In this document: positions 1-8,634 of the stretch, one piece after another | How positions within the stretch are numbered: the stretch's first letter is position 1 | Layout of the letters: the number at the start of each line of letters is the position of its first letter | DNA from: Paenibacillus alba | Lineage (GTDB): Bacteria > Bacillota > Bacilli > Paenibacillales > NBRC-103111 | DNA: 64,000 nt | Direction: 5' to 3' | NCBI RefSeq assembly: GCF_013204855.1 | Contig: NZ_JABMKZ010000011.1 | Coordinates: 62,001 to 126,000, forward strand | Notes under the pieces: generated by a model | What the model was told of the DNA's origin: nothing | Seen by the model: only the letters and a program-made list of their open reading frames with translations | Database searches by the model: none | Made by a program: the position numbers and the translations under genes

Positions 1-460
1 ATCCCTGCATGAAGTCATTAATTAAAAATGGCAGATGGAGCTTCCATTTCTCTTTCAGCTCATCTTGATTATGGCGCTGTTCAAGCTCTTTTTTTAACCT
101 TTCGGCGGCTTCCAGCACGGTCATCAAAATCTCTTCTTCACCAGCCGGTTTCAGCAAATATTTCAGAACTCCGAGTTCCAGGGCCTCTTGTGCGTATGCA
201 AAGTCATCATGGCCGCTTAACACGATAATTTTCAACAAAGGGTCCGTTTGCCTTAGTTTTCTGGCTAATGTCAGCCCATCCATTTCCGGCATCTGCAAAT
301 CCAATAACACAATTTCAGGCTTTTTACGCTCAATCAACCGCAAGGCCTCTGTTCCATTCCCAGCTTGCCCGACCACCTCAATGCCATGTTGGTCCCAAGG
401 AATGTTATTGACAAGCGCATGCCGGAGCCGTATTTCATCCTCGACAATTAATAAATGAAT
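1..460 (-). CDS. Response regulator (YesN/AraC type), 3' part outside window
   Basis: This is the N-terminal receiver domain of a two-component response regulator; the gene runs off the window edge. The translation shows the acidic pair and phosphoacceptor region (LLIVEDE, then LLDLQMPEMDG) and the conserved LKYLLKPAGEEE near the end of the receiver. This style is typical of regulators with a C-terminal AraC helix-turn-helix, which control carbohydrate uptake or hydrolase genes; that domain is not in view. It lies 66 bp downstream of the GHL10-like gene on the same strand and is probably cotranscribed with it. The start is unusual. A GTG at 467-469 would overlap the sequence GAGGTGATC, a near-perfect Shine-Dalgarno, whereas an ATT at 458-460 sits at the right distance and gives the family-typical N terminus (M)HLLIVEDE. 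Confidence 0.85.
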   Translation of the reverse strand, partial: MHLLIVEDEIRLRHALVNNIPWDQHGIEVVGQAGNGTEALRLIERKKPEIVLLDLQMPEMDGLTLARKLRQTDPLLKIIVLSGHDDFAYAQEALELGVLKYLLKPAGEEEILMTVLEAAERLKKELEQRHNQDELKEKWKLHLPFLINDFMQG

Positions 461-526
461 CGTGATCACCTCGTGGCTGCAATTTGTTTCACATGCATTC
501 GCTCCAGGCGGTCTTTTCTCCTGCTT

Positions 527-2077
527 CTAGTCTATTTGTTTAATTCTCGCATAGATGAGAAGCTCGCGAATGGTCGATAGTGTATTTATCAACTGTTTCC
601 GAACAATCGAGCGCATCTCAGCTTCGTCGTTAACCATGCTCAGCCAGTCCACAAGTGCTGCTGCCCTTGCTTCGGGCTCGCTGATTTCCTCCTGCGGTAG
701 CTGGACTCGCAAATTATGCAGGAGGCTCTCCATGTTGTCTCTGAGATCCCTGCCCATTTGGATAGCTAAAGCTCCACGTGGCATGTAGATATGTTCGATA
801 TCATCCATTGTCGACTGCAAGAGCGCTTGAACAGCTTTGCGCGGTGACAATCCAGTGGATATGGCCGGGTTTCTCCATGGGCCTGTTCGCAACGCACGTA
901 TGGTTTCCTCCGTTGCTTGACCAAAAGCAAAAATAATTGTCCCTTGATCCTGATCAGATGCAGCGAATATTTGCTCTACCGTATCCTGAGCATCCAGTCC
1001 AATGTACATGGGATAGACGCCGCTGTATATCAGGTTGCCTGATGCCAGCTCAGCCTTATGCCTCAAAACTGATTCTCGCACCTCGATGCAAGTTCGATGA
1101 TAAGCCTGCGGAATGACCACATCCACATAGTGCGACCAATGACCGATCTTCTCTGACTCAGTTCCCGGCTCCGGCGTTGCGGATACAATTAGCTGAGGAC
1201 GAATCGACTTCAATTCGTTGTATAACTCAGCTACAAATTCATCTTCGATTTTCTCCACCCTATCAGACCAAGCTTCCCAGTGTGCTGGCTGCATCTCCGT
1301 ACGAATCTGCGCAGCTTCAGGGAATCGTATGAAATCCAAATTAACGCCGACAACGTCATAACGTGAGACTATTTCTTTGATAATATCCCGTAAATAGTGC
1401 CGAGCATGTGCATTCGTAATGTCCAGCCAATAATACCCTGTGCCTTGCTCTGGCTGTGGTACGTCCAGCGCATTCAGTTCCTTCGAAAATGCCGACCATT
1501 CCGGATAAACGCGGAGGACTGGCCCTCCAGTCGGATCGACACCGACCATGAAGCCGTCTAACCAAGCATGCACAGCTATTCCGCGTTTGCTTGATTCCTT
1601 CACAAAAGCCTCCAAGGGGTCCCACCCCCGGAATGCAGGATGCTGCTCCTCAATCCCTTGAGCTGATGCAGCTTGACTCGGATAGATGGTGTATCCCCAG
1701 AACCAGGCTTCTACATATAATTCATTCAAACCGGCAGCCTGCATCCGATCTAGGGTATGGCACACCTCCTCATCACTTTTCTCCGTAGGGCGATACCAGG
1801 TGCCTCTAGCTTCCGCAACGCGGCTTGGCTGCGCAAGACAATAAGCGTCCAAAGCCGCAATAGATGCCAATTTGGCAGTACTCATGCCTGTGGAAATATC
1901 CGATTTCTCTAAGGCAACCGCCGCCTCAAATAGTTGACTAGCTTTCTGGATATGCTCCCGCGCTAGATCAAATTGAGCATGCATAAACAGATCCCAATTA
2001 GATTGAATTGCTTTTTGTGCAGCCGCAATCTTTGTTTTCACTTGCTCCAGAAGCCGGCTCATTTCTTGCTCGATCAT
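527..2077 (-). CDS. GHL10/DUF187-type glycoside hydrolase-like protein
   Basis: The protein has 516 residues. After about 90 residues of probable helical coiled coil comes a TIM-barrel-like domain starting with RGTWYRPTEKSDEEV and containing VNLDFIRFP and VSATPEPGTES, the pattern of the GHL10 (DUF187, YngK-like) family of putative glycoside hydrolases. A second helical stretch of about 110 residues forms the C terminus. I see no signal peptide, although most family members are secreted, so it may act inside the cell. The start is preceded by a GGGGG-type ribosome binding site. It is followed by a response regulator gene on the same strand and lies divergent from a secreted GH87-like enzyme, which suggests a role in handling imported oligosaccharides; this is inference. 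The substrate is unknown. Confidence 0.7.
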   Translation of the reverse strand: MIEQEMSRLLEQVKTKIAAAQKAIQSNWDLFMHAQFDLAREHIQKASQLFEAAVALEKSDISTGMSTAKLASIAALDAYCLAQPSRVAEARGTWYRPTEKSDEEVCHTLDRMQAAGLNELYVEAWFWGYTIYPSQAASAQGIEEQHPAFRGWDPLEAFVKESSKRGIAVHAWLDGFMVGVDPTGGPVLRVYPEWSAFSKELNALDVPQPEQGTGYYWLDITNAHARHYLRDIIKEIVSRYDVVGVNLDFIRFPEAAQIRTEMQPAHWEAWSDRVEKIEDEFVAELYNELKSIRPQLIVSATPEPGTESEKIGHWSHYVDVVIPQAYHRTCIEVRESVLRHKAELASGNLIYSGVYPMYIGLDAQDTVEQIFAASDQDQGTIIFAFGQATEETIRALRTGPWRNPAISTGLSPRKAVQALLQSTMDDIEHIYMPRGALAIQMGRDLRDNMESLLHNLRVQLPQEEISEPEARAAALVDWLSMVNDEAEMRSIVRKQLINTLSTIRELLIYARIKQID

Positions 2078-2220
2078 AACAATCCCCCTCTCCGTTCTTT
2101 TGGTAAAAAAATAGCATGCCTGCCATCGACATCATAGGGGAAAATAGATACTTTCTTTGGTATTTTGATAGCTAAAACATAACATCGTAATAAAACACTT
2201 GAAATGCGTATCACATTACA

Positions 2221-2249
2221 TTGAGTTAGCGCTTAGTCCGGCCTAGTAT
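2221..2249 (+). promoter_or_regulatory. Candidate sigma-A promoter of the GH87-like gene
   Basis: TTGAGT at 2221-2226 and TAGTAT at 2244-2249 are separated by 17 bp, each matching four of six consensus bases. The transcript would start near 2257 and carry a leader of about 100 nt with an unusually strong ribosome binding site at 2288-2299. Confidence 0.4.
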
Positions 2250-2299
2250 TAAGGAATTAATGGAATCAATAGCATTATTTAACTCTTAAGGAGGTGATC

Positions 2300-2383
2300 A
2301 TTCTTTCGAACCGTCTTCGCAATAATGAAATAAATCCAACTGAAATGAGGAGGAAACCATGTTACATGCAAAACGAGTCTTGA
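2300..2383 (+). CDS. Possible 27-codon upstream reading frame with ATT start
   Basis: AAGGAGGTGATC at 2288-2299 is fully complementary to the 16S rRNA 3' end over 12 bases and is directly followed by ATT. Read from this ATT, the frame is open for 27 codons and ends at TGA 2381-2383, overlapping the first codons of the GH87-like gene (start 2359) in another frame. It could be a leader peptide that couples translation, or the strong site may be a ribosome standby site with no peptide made. A GTG inside the site (2294-2296, by the same logic) is too close to its own Shine-Dalgarno. No homology is recognised. Confidence 0.25.
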   Translation: MLSNRLRNNEINPTEMRRKPCYMQNES

Positions 2384-5300
2384 ACTCGAAGCAGGCAGCC
2401 AAATGGTGTTGTGCGCTTATTCTTATTATGACCCTGCTTCCGCTTTATGCCGGTTATTCATCGGCAGCTACGAACTTGACAGCAGGCAAAGCCGTGACAT
2501 CCAGCAGCTCTAACCAAACCTATGGGGCAGGCAACACGAATGACGGGAATCAAGCCAGCTATTGGGAAAGCGCCAATAATGCTTTTCCTCAGTGGCTTCG
2601 TGTTGATTTAGGCACGGCAGCGACCATTAATCAAGTTGTTTTGAAACTTCCCACTGGTTGGGGAACACGCAACCAAACATTGGCTGTATTGGGAAGCTCA
2701 GATGATGTAACGTATACGACGATAAAAGCTTCACAAACGTATACCTTTGATGTGAACACTTCCAATACCGTAACCATTACGTTTACGAATACGAGTGCGC
2801 GTTATGTGAAGCTGAACTTCACTGCCAATTCCGTTTGGCCTGCGGCGCAAATTTCCGAGTTTGAGGTTTATGGCGACGCTGGTCCTCCTAGCCCTACGCC
2901 AACCCCTTCATCATCACCGGACCCTGGTACGGGTACCACATATCAAGCCGAGAATGCCACATTAAGCGGCAGTGCGGCAATTACGACCAACCATACCGGC
3001 TATCTGGGTACTGGTTTTGTTGAGGGCTACTGGACGCAAGGAGCATCAACTTCCTTTAACGTCAATGCCTCCTCCGCTGGCTGGAAGGATGTTGCTCTCC
3101 GGTTTAGCAATGGATTTGCGGCTTCCAGCATTTCCTTGTATGTAAATGGAACCAAGATAACACAAAGCGCTCTGCCTACAACCAACGACTGGAACACTTG
3201 GGCAATCAAAACAGAAACTGTATATCTAAATGCCGGTGTGAACACCATTGCCTATAAATATGATGCCGGAGATGGAGCCAATATCAATTTGGATCAAATC
3301 ACAGTCAATCCATCTTCAGCCCAGAAACCGGACTTAACGGTTTCTAACCTGACTTGGACGCCCAGCGGAATCCTAACGGAAGGCGCTAATGTCACATTTA
3401 GTGCTGAAATTACCAATTCGGGTACGGGTGCCAGTCCAAATACAGCCCACAAAGTTTCATTTCGCATGAATGGCAATGAAATCGCAACGGGCTCTGCAAT
3501 GACCAGCCTTGGCCTAAATGCGAAAACAACGATTACAGCTTCAACACCATGGTCATCCACCTCGGGTACCTATACTGTAGCTGCCATCATTGACCCTGAC
3601 AACACGATCAGTGAATGGAATGAAAACAACAATTCTTCCTCCAAATCCATTACGATTGCACCACTCCCAGGCCCGGATCTTATCGTGCAGAGCGTTAATT
3701 GGTCGCCTAGCAATCCGCAGCCAGGTAATTCCGTGAGCTTCACTGTCGTCGTGAAGAATCAAGGCATTGATCCTGCGAATGGCGCCGTAGCTGCGCGTGT
3801 CGTCGTCGGCTCAACAACATTAAACGGTTCACTTGCCGGCGGTCTGGCGGCTGGAGCCGTTGGAAGCATCAGTGTATCCGGGACTTGGACGGCTGTGAAT
3901 GGCTCCACTTCGGTTGTCGCTACCGTTGATCCAGCGAATACAATTGCCGAAGTGAAGGAAACGAATAACACGCTAACGACAACCATTGGCGTCTCCACCG
4001 CTGGTCCTGCTCTGCCTTATGCAGAAGTGCAAGCGGAGGATGCTCTCACGAATGGGACGATCATTGGCCCGGATCGTTCGTATCCAAGCTTGGCCGGAGA
4101 AGCTTCCGGACGCAAAGCCGTTACACTAAGCGCACAAGGGCAATATGTCGAATTTACGGTTCCGCAAAATGCAAATTCAATCGTCATGCGCTACAGTATT
4201 CCCGACAATGCTGCCGGGACAGGGATTACCGCTCCTCTCGCCTTATACATCAATGGAGTGAAACAAACGGATTTAACACTCACCTCCAAATATGGCTGGA
4301 TCTATGGCGGTTATCCGTTCAACAATAACCCGGTCGATGTTCGTCCACATCATTTCTATGACGAAGTGAACCGCTTAGTCAACCAAATGACGCCAGGGAC
4401 AAAAGTCAAAGTACAGGTAGATCCGGGCAATAACGCAGGTGCCTATACCATTGACCTCATGGATTTCGAACAGGTTGCGCCCGCCGCAACTCAGCCTGCC
4501 GGCTCTTTATCGTTAACCTCAGATTTCGGTGCCGATCCGACTGGTGTTATTGATGCGACTGCGGCTACGCAAAATGCGGTGAACACCGCTTCTGCGCAGG
4601 GAAAAGTATTATGGGTTCCGCCTGGCACCTACACCATCAATACACAAATCCTCGTCAATAATGTCACGATGAAAGGGGCGGGCATCTGGTATTCCAAATT
4701 CCATTTCATCACGTCTACAGGCAATAATGAAGGCTTTTATGGCAACTATGCACCAAATCCAAGCACGAACGTGCATCTTTCCGATTTCGCTATCTTCGGA
4801 GAAGTCATGACACGAATTGATAATGATCAAATTAATGGCATTGGCGGGGCGTTAACGAATTCAACCCTCAGCAATCTTTGGATCGAACATACCAAATGCG
4901 GCATGTGGCTCGATGGACCGTTCGATAATCTGAAAATTACAGGCGTTCGCATTCGCAATCAGAATGCAGATGGCATTAACTTCCACAAAGGGGTTACGAA
5001 CTCATCCGTGACACAGTCCTTTTTCCGCAACACCGGCGATGACGGATTAGCGATGTGGAGTGATTCCAGTGGAAACTCCATCCCCGATTCGAACAATGCC
5101 TTCACGTTCAATCGCGTGGAATTGCCCGTTCTTGCCAATGGCATTGCGCTTTATGGCGGAACTAACAACGATGTTACAGATAACTATGTAGCGGATCAAC
5201 AAGCTGAAGGCGGCGGCATTCATGTGGGCAACCGTTTCTCCCCGGTCACGCCGGTCAGCGGTGTCATTAATATTTCCCGCAACACCATTATTCGCAGCGG

Positions 5301-5697
5301 TTCCAAAGATTACTACAATGGCTGGAACTTCGGAACAGGCGCGCTCTGGTTCTTTGCTTTGGATCAGCCTTTAACAGCAACCATCCATGTTGATGACAAC
5401 AAAATCATTGACAGCAACTATGAAGCGATTCACTTTATTGGCTCCACAATCAGCAATATCACCTTCAACCGCGACCAAATTATCGGAGCAGGAACCTATG
5501 CGATCGAAAACCGCGCGAACGGAGGATCTGTCACCTTCAACAATGTCACGGCTACAGGACTTGGAAGAGGCAGCTACTTTGGCAGCGCGAATGGTTTCAC
5601 TATTATTCAAGGACCCGGTAATACAGGCTGGAGCGCAACTCCTGTACTCATCGATCCGTATCCTTCAGCAGTTTATTCGCCAATTGTATATCCTTAA
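2359..5697 (+). CDS. Secreted multidomain GH87-type alpha-1,3-glucanase
   Basis: This is a secreted enzyme of 1112 residues. A signal peptide spans residues 1-38. It is followed by an F5/8 type C (discoidin) domain at about 39-172, a Pro/Ser linker, a CBM6/35-like domain at about 193-317 (starting TYQAENATLSG), two CARDB adhesion domains at about 322-432 and 437-545, another carbohydrate-binding-like module at about 553-705 and a C-terminal right-handed beta-helix at about 714-1112. In the helix, Asp871 (NADGINF) is followed 23 and 24 residues later by Asp894-Asp895 (NTGDDGLAMW). This spacing matches the three catalytic aspartates known for GH87 alpha-1,3-glucanases (mycodextranases), so it probably cuts alpha-1,3-glucan of fungal walls or biofilms. 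The start follows GAGGAGGAAACC. A strong hairpin terminator follows directly, so the gene is monocistronic. Confidence 0.8.
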   Translation: MLHAKRVLNSKQAAKWCCALILIMTLLPLYAGYSSAATNLTAGKAVTSSSSNQTYGAGNTNDGNQASYWESANNAFPQWLRVDLGTAATINQVVLKLPTGWGTRNQTLAVLGSSDDVTYTTIKASQTYTFDVNTSNTVTITFTNTSARYVKLNFTANSVWPAAQISEFEVYGDAGPPSPTPTPSSSPDPGTGTTYQAENATLSGSAAITTNHTGYLGTGFVEGYWTQGASTSFNVNASSAGWKDVALRFSNGFAASSISLYVNGTKITQSALPTTNDWNTWAIKTETVYLNAGVNTIAYKYDAGDGANINLDQITVNPSSAQKPDLTVSNLTWTPSGILTEGANVTFSAEITNSGTGASPNTAHKVSFRMNGNEIATGSAMTSLGLNAKTTITASTPWSSTSGTYTVAAIIDPDNTISEWNENNNSSSKSITIAPLPGPDLIVQSVNWSPSNPQPGNSVSFTVVVKNQGIDPANGAVAARVVVGSTTLNGSLAGGLAAGAVGSISVSGTWTAVNGSTSVVATVDPANTIAEVKETNNTLTTTIGVSTAGPALPYAEVQAEDALTNGTIIGPDRSYPSLAGEASGRKAVTLSAQGQYVEFTVPQNANSIVMRYSIPDNAAGTGITAPLALYINGVKQTDLTLTSKYGWIYGGYPFNNNPVDVRPHHFYDEVNRLVNQMTPGTKVKVQVDPGNNAGAYTIDLMDFEQVAPAATQPAGSLSLTSDFGADPTGVIDATAATQNAVNTASAQGKVLWVPPGTYTINTQILVNNVTMKGAGIWYSKFHFITSTGNNEGFYGNYAPNPSTNVHLSDFAIFGEVMTRIDNDQINGIGGALTNSTLSNLWIEHTKCGMWLDGPFDNLKITGVRIRNQNADGINFHKGVTNSSVTQSFFRNTGDDGLAMWSDSSGNSIPDSNNAFTFNRVELPVLANGIALYGGTNNDVTDNYVADQQAEGGGIHVGNRFSPVTPVSGVINISRNTIIRSGSKDYYNGWNFGTGALWFFALDQPLTATIHVDDNKIIDSNYEAIHFIGSTISNITFNRDQIIGAGTYAIENRANGGSVTFNNVTATGLGRGSYFGSANGFTIIQGPGNTGWSATPVLIDPYPSAVYSPIVYP

Positions 5698-5706
5698 AGA
5701 TCACTA

Positions 5707-5749
5707 AAGGGGCAATCCTCAAGTAGATAAAATTTGAGGATTGCCCCTT
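5707..5749 (+). terminator. Rho-independent terminator after the GH87-like gene
   Basis: A perfect 16-bp stem (5707-5722 with 5734-5749, arms starting AAGGGGCAATCC) encloses an 11-nt loop, beginning 10 bp after the stop codon. The A and T runs at the stem base allow it to work in either direction. Confidence 0.85.
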
Positions 5750-5800
5750 ATTCAAACTCAGGATGGCTGGATGAAAGATACACAAATGGTTTTTTTCTTC

Positions 5801-5884
5801 TCATTGGAATTCGTCCAATGAAATCAGCCGTCAAAGGGCTTATTGCAAGCTTTCACTGGAATTAATCCAATGAAACCAGCTTGC
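5801..5884. repeat. Two copies of a 28-bp palindromic repeat
   Basis: Copies at 5801-5828 and 5853-5880 differ at only a few positions. Each holds a short inverted repeat (CATTGGA/TCCAATG; CACTGGA/TCCAATG) and ends in GAAAYCAGC. The second copy is further enclosed by GCAAGCT (5845-5851) and AGCTTGC (5878-5884). The element lies between convergent genes. Confidence 0.6.
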
Positions 5885-5942
5885 CACAGAGCTCCAGCCT
5901 TAGAATCTCTCCACCAGCTGCCTATCAGCTACAAGGCGACTG

Positions 5943-6746
5943 TCACACGCCCTTCAGTTGGATCGCTCTCTCCAAAATAATCGTGTCATAGAGATGCCCC
6001 TGTGTCCTTAGCGTATCCAGCGTCCAGTCCTCAGATAAATCAGCCTCCAGCGGAAAATTGAATAACGATTTCAGCCCATTTCCGTATCTGATCAAAATTT
6101 TAGCTTGATGATGCGCCGCATGCTTAAGTTCTTCCAGTATCTCCAGCTTATTCTCAACAAGCGAAGCAATGATGAAATGCGTAGCCTCACGCGCAACAGC
6201 TAATTCGCTTATCCTTTTATGAGAGAACGCAACACGGGAACCAAGACCAGACATCGCCGCCGTATGGCGCCCAAGCTCCACAGCCTCCAAATCAATATCC
6301 AGACAGATGACTTCTGCTCCTGATTCTTGGGCAATCGTTAGCGCGGATAAAGGCAAAGCACCAGACCCAATAAACACAACCTTTGACTGTTCAGTGACTT
6401 GCATACACGTTACATCCGCTCGGACTGAATGAGACAGTTTTTGCATATACTCGCTTATTTGAGTTTCCTCATTATGTATGCGCCTTGACTGATATTTTTC
6501 CAAATCGCAAAGAGCTTTCACAGCTGTCGTTCTGAGCATCCGCGATTGTTCCTGCACATTCGGTTCATGGTTCCATAAAGACCATTGCCGCACATTTTCT
6601 ATGCTGGTTATAAAATCACACAGACGATCTAATTTATCCTTTAAAATTTCGAAGCAATTGCTGCATGCCTCCAATCGAGAAGCCGAATGTTTAATATCTT
6701 CATTCATCCGATGTAACGCGTATGCGAACTCATCACTTCCTCGCAC
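5943..6746 (-). CDS. Nicotianamine synthase-like (CntL-like) protein
   Basis: The protein has 267 residues. The first about 110 are helical, followed by a Rossmann fold with VVFIGSGALPLSALTIA and a conserved LIRYGNGLKSLFNFPL segment. This layout and length fit the nicotianamine synthase family, in which bacterial members such as CntL transfer an aminobutyrate group from S-adenosylmethionine to histidine to make staphylopine-type metallophores. The start is GTG at 6744-6746, supported by AAGGAGG six bases upstream. Known clusters also carry a histidine racemase, an opine dehydrogenase and a metal ABC transporter; none is next to this gene, which stands alone between two terminator or repeat regions. 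The family call is fairly secure, the substrate is not. A different SAM-dependent transferase remains possible. Confidence 0.7.
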   Translation of the reverse strand: MRGSDEFAYALHRMNEDIKHSASRLEACSNCFEILKDKLDRLCDFITSIENVRQWSLWNHEPNVQEQSRMLRTTAVKALCDLEKYQSRRIHNEETQISEYMQKLSHSVRADVTCMQVTEQSKVVFIGSGALPLSALTIAQESGAEVICLDIDLEAVELGRHTAAMSGLGSRVAFSHKRISELAVAREATHFIIASLVENKLEILEELKHAAHHQAKILIRYGNGLKSLFNFPLEADLSEDWTLDTLRTQGHLYDTIILERAIQLKGV

Positions 6747-6823
6747 TTTGCACCTCCTTAAAACTGTCGGTACTTATGCATATCAATAATTTCCTTCGAA
6801 AAGTACAGCTGCACGCACTTATA

Positions 6824-6861
6824 AATAAAAAAAAGGCGGAGCAGGAAGCATCCTGTCCACC
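6824..6861 (-). terminator. Terminator of the binding-protein/nitroreductase operon
   Basis: On the minus strand GGTGGACAGGA and TCCTGCTCCGCC form an imperfect hairpin (6835-6861) followed by a run of T residues. It lies 44 bp beyond the nitroreductase stop. Confidence 0.7.
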
Positions 6862-6904
6862 ATTTTTATTCATATTTCAGAGCTTCTTTCACTGCCTCAT
6901 GCGG

Positions 6905-7516
6905 TTAGAAGGAACCTTCAATGATGCTTTCTTGCAATACTCTGCGGCCATTCGGCTGCTCTCGCTCTTGGAACTCAGCTGACAACGTTTCACGCACCCC
7001 GCGATAGCCAAGCGCAATCACAGCATGCAGCTCATAATCAGCTGGCACCTGAAGCACCTCGCGTGCTTTGTCCTTCTCATATCCACCGACAGCACGTGTT
7101 GCCAGCCCTAACAAATGCGCCTGAAACGCAATCGAAGCCCAGGCTGCGCCCGCATCGAAAGCATGCGCGCCATTCAGCTCTCCATCTTGGCGAAGCTTGT
7201 GAGAAAGGATAAGCACTAATACAGGCGCATGAACGGTCCATAATTGATTATTCGGTTTGATAAACGTTTGAAACTTTTGCTTTTGCTCCTCGGTTTTGGC
7301 AACAATAAAGCGCCATGGCTGAAGATTGCTGCTCGATGGTGCCCAACGTGCTGCTTCGAGAATCGTGTATAAGGTTTCATTCGTTACCTCTTTCGCTTCA
7401 AAAGCGCGAGAAGACCAACGATTCAGAAAAACAGGATGTACCGGATATTCCGCCTTGCGCTGCGCTTCGACCTCCGGCGTAATCACCGCTTGATAGCCCG
7501 TTTGAGTAGTTGTCAT
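6905..7516 (-). CDS. Nitroreductase family FMN oxidoreductase
   Basis: The 203-residue protein has nitroreductase family signatures: RWSSRAFEAKEV near the N terminus, the FMN-binding AARWAPSSSNLQPWRF segment and GLATRAVGGYEKDKAR towards the C terminus. Such enzymes form FMN-containing dimers that use NAD(P)H to reduce nitro groups, quinones or flavins. It is the last gene of the operon that starts with the FAD oxidoreductase at 10571, 38 bp after the sulfonate-binding protein. It might therefore supply reduced flavin to a sulfur-releasing reaction; that role is inferred from position only. No dedicated SsuD-type monooxygenase is present nearby. Confidence 0.85.
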   Translation of the reverse strand: MTTTQTGYQAVITPEVEAQRKAEYPVHPVFLNRWSSRAFEAKEVTNETLYTILEAARWAPSSSNLQPWRFIVAKTEEQKQKFQTFIKPNNQLWTVHAPVLVLILSHKLRQDGELNGAHAFDAGAAWASIAFQAHLLGLATRAVGGYEKDKAREVLQVPADYELHAVIALGYRGVRETLSAEFQEREQPNGRRVLQESIIEGSF

Positions 7517-7554
7517 GTGTATGCAATCCTTTCGTTACAGAAAGTAACTTCGTC

Positions 7555-8598
7555 TTATTTTAAAATCCACTGATTCAAATCGAAATCCTTTTCGGCCAAT
7601 TTTTCATCCACCAGAAATTTCTTCGTACCCTCTAGCAGCTTAATGCCGTCATCGGTAAAATTAACATCTTTGATCGTTGCGATAGGAGTTACTTTCTTAT
7701 TTAGCTCCGGTGTAAAGCCGTTGAGCTGGGATAGAAATTGGTAATATTCATCTGGCTTGGCTTGCAAATCCTTAAGAGCCTTCAGCCTGGCTTCATTCCA
7801 TACCTTTTGAAAATCAGGAAACTTCTTCAGATACTCTTCCGACACCACCGTAATACTAGTGCCAATTAAATTAGGATGCTTCGTGGCTTCATCAATCAAT
7901 GGGTACCCTTGATCAATTTGCTTTAAGGCGAAAATCGCGCTGTTCGTCATTGCATCCACTTCTCCCCGTGAGAGAGCAGCTTCACCATCAGGACGAAGCA
8001 TATGGATAAATTTCACATCGGGAATGTTCTGTTCCTTCACCAATCCTGCGATATAACGATGCATGAAAGAGCCCTTCTGAATGGCGACGGTCTTCCCTTT
8101 CAGATCGGCGAGGGTTTGGGGACCTCCTTTTTTCCCGATCAAATAGCCGACACTATCTGTCGCCCCTTGCGTAATAGCTCTCGTTTTAGCTCCTGTGGAG
8201 CGGGCTAGCAGCGCTGGGGTGTCTCCCAAGCTGCCGAAATCCAGCCTGCCGCTAATCAACGACTCACTTTGGTCAGGTCCGTTCGGGAAAGCCACGAGCT
8301 TAACTTCGGTGATCCCGTATTTCTTCAGCTCATCCTGAATAATCCCTTTGTAGAAGCCCCATCCTTCTGCACCGCCTGGAAAATTAAGCTTGTTAGTCCC
8401 GATGTAGCCATAATTCAGAACACTTGGCGGTTGCGCTTTGGCACTTCCGCTGCTTGCTGTCGCACTGGCATCCGCAGGCTTGGCACCTCCATCTGATTTG
8501 CCGCAAGCCGCTAAGGAAGCCATCATAGCACCAGCAAGCAGGATCACATTTAATTTGTGGAACAGTCCCCTTTTTCTTTGATTCACATTCGATCTCAT
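7555..8598 (-). CDS. ssuA-like: Sulfonate/taurine-type ABC transporter substrate-binding lipoprotein
   Basis: The protein has 347 residues with a lipobox (SLAAC, Cys near residue 32), so it is anchored to the outer face of the membrane. The mature part has the SsuA/TauA/NMT1 type II binding-protein fold: FPNGPDQSESLISGRLDFGSLGDTPALLARS, then AIQKGSFMHRYIAGLVKEQ and SRGEVDAMTNS. It probably captures an aliphatic sulfonate or similar organosulfur compound. It follows the first ferredoxin gene, while the matching permeases and ATPase are in a separate operon at 13.4-15.9 kb. Exact ligand unknown. Confidence 0.85.
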   Translation of the reverse strand: MRSNVNQRKRGLFHKLNVILLAGAMMASLAACGKSDGGAKPADASATASSGSAKAQPPSVLNYGYIGTNKLNFPGGAEGWGFYKGIIQDELKKYGITEVKLVAFPNGPDQSESLISGRLDFGSLGDTPALLARSTGAKTRAITQGATDSVGYLIGKKGGPQTLADLKGKTVAIQKGSFMHRYIAGLVKEQNIPDVKFIHMLRPDGEAALSRGEVDAMTNSAIFALKQIDQGYPLIDEATKHPNLIGTSITVVSEEYLKKFPDFQKVWNEARLKALKDLQAKPDEYYQFLSQLNGFTPELNKKVTPIATIKDVNFTDDGIKLLEGTKKFLVDEKLAEKDFDLNQWILK

Positions 8599-8634
8599 TT
8601 TGACTTAATCTCCTCTCAGGTTAACGCCGTCCAT

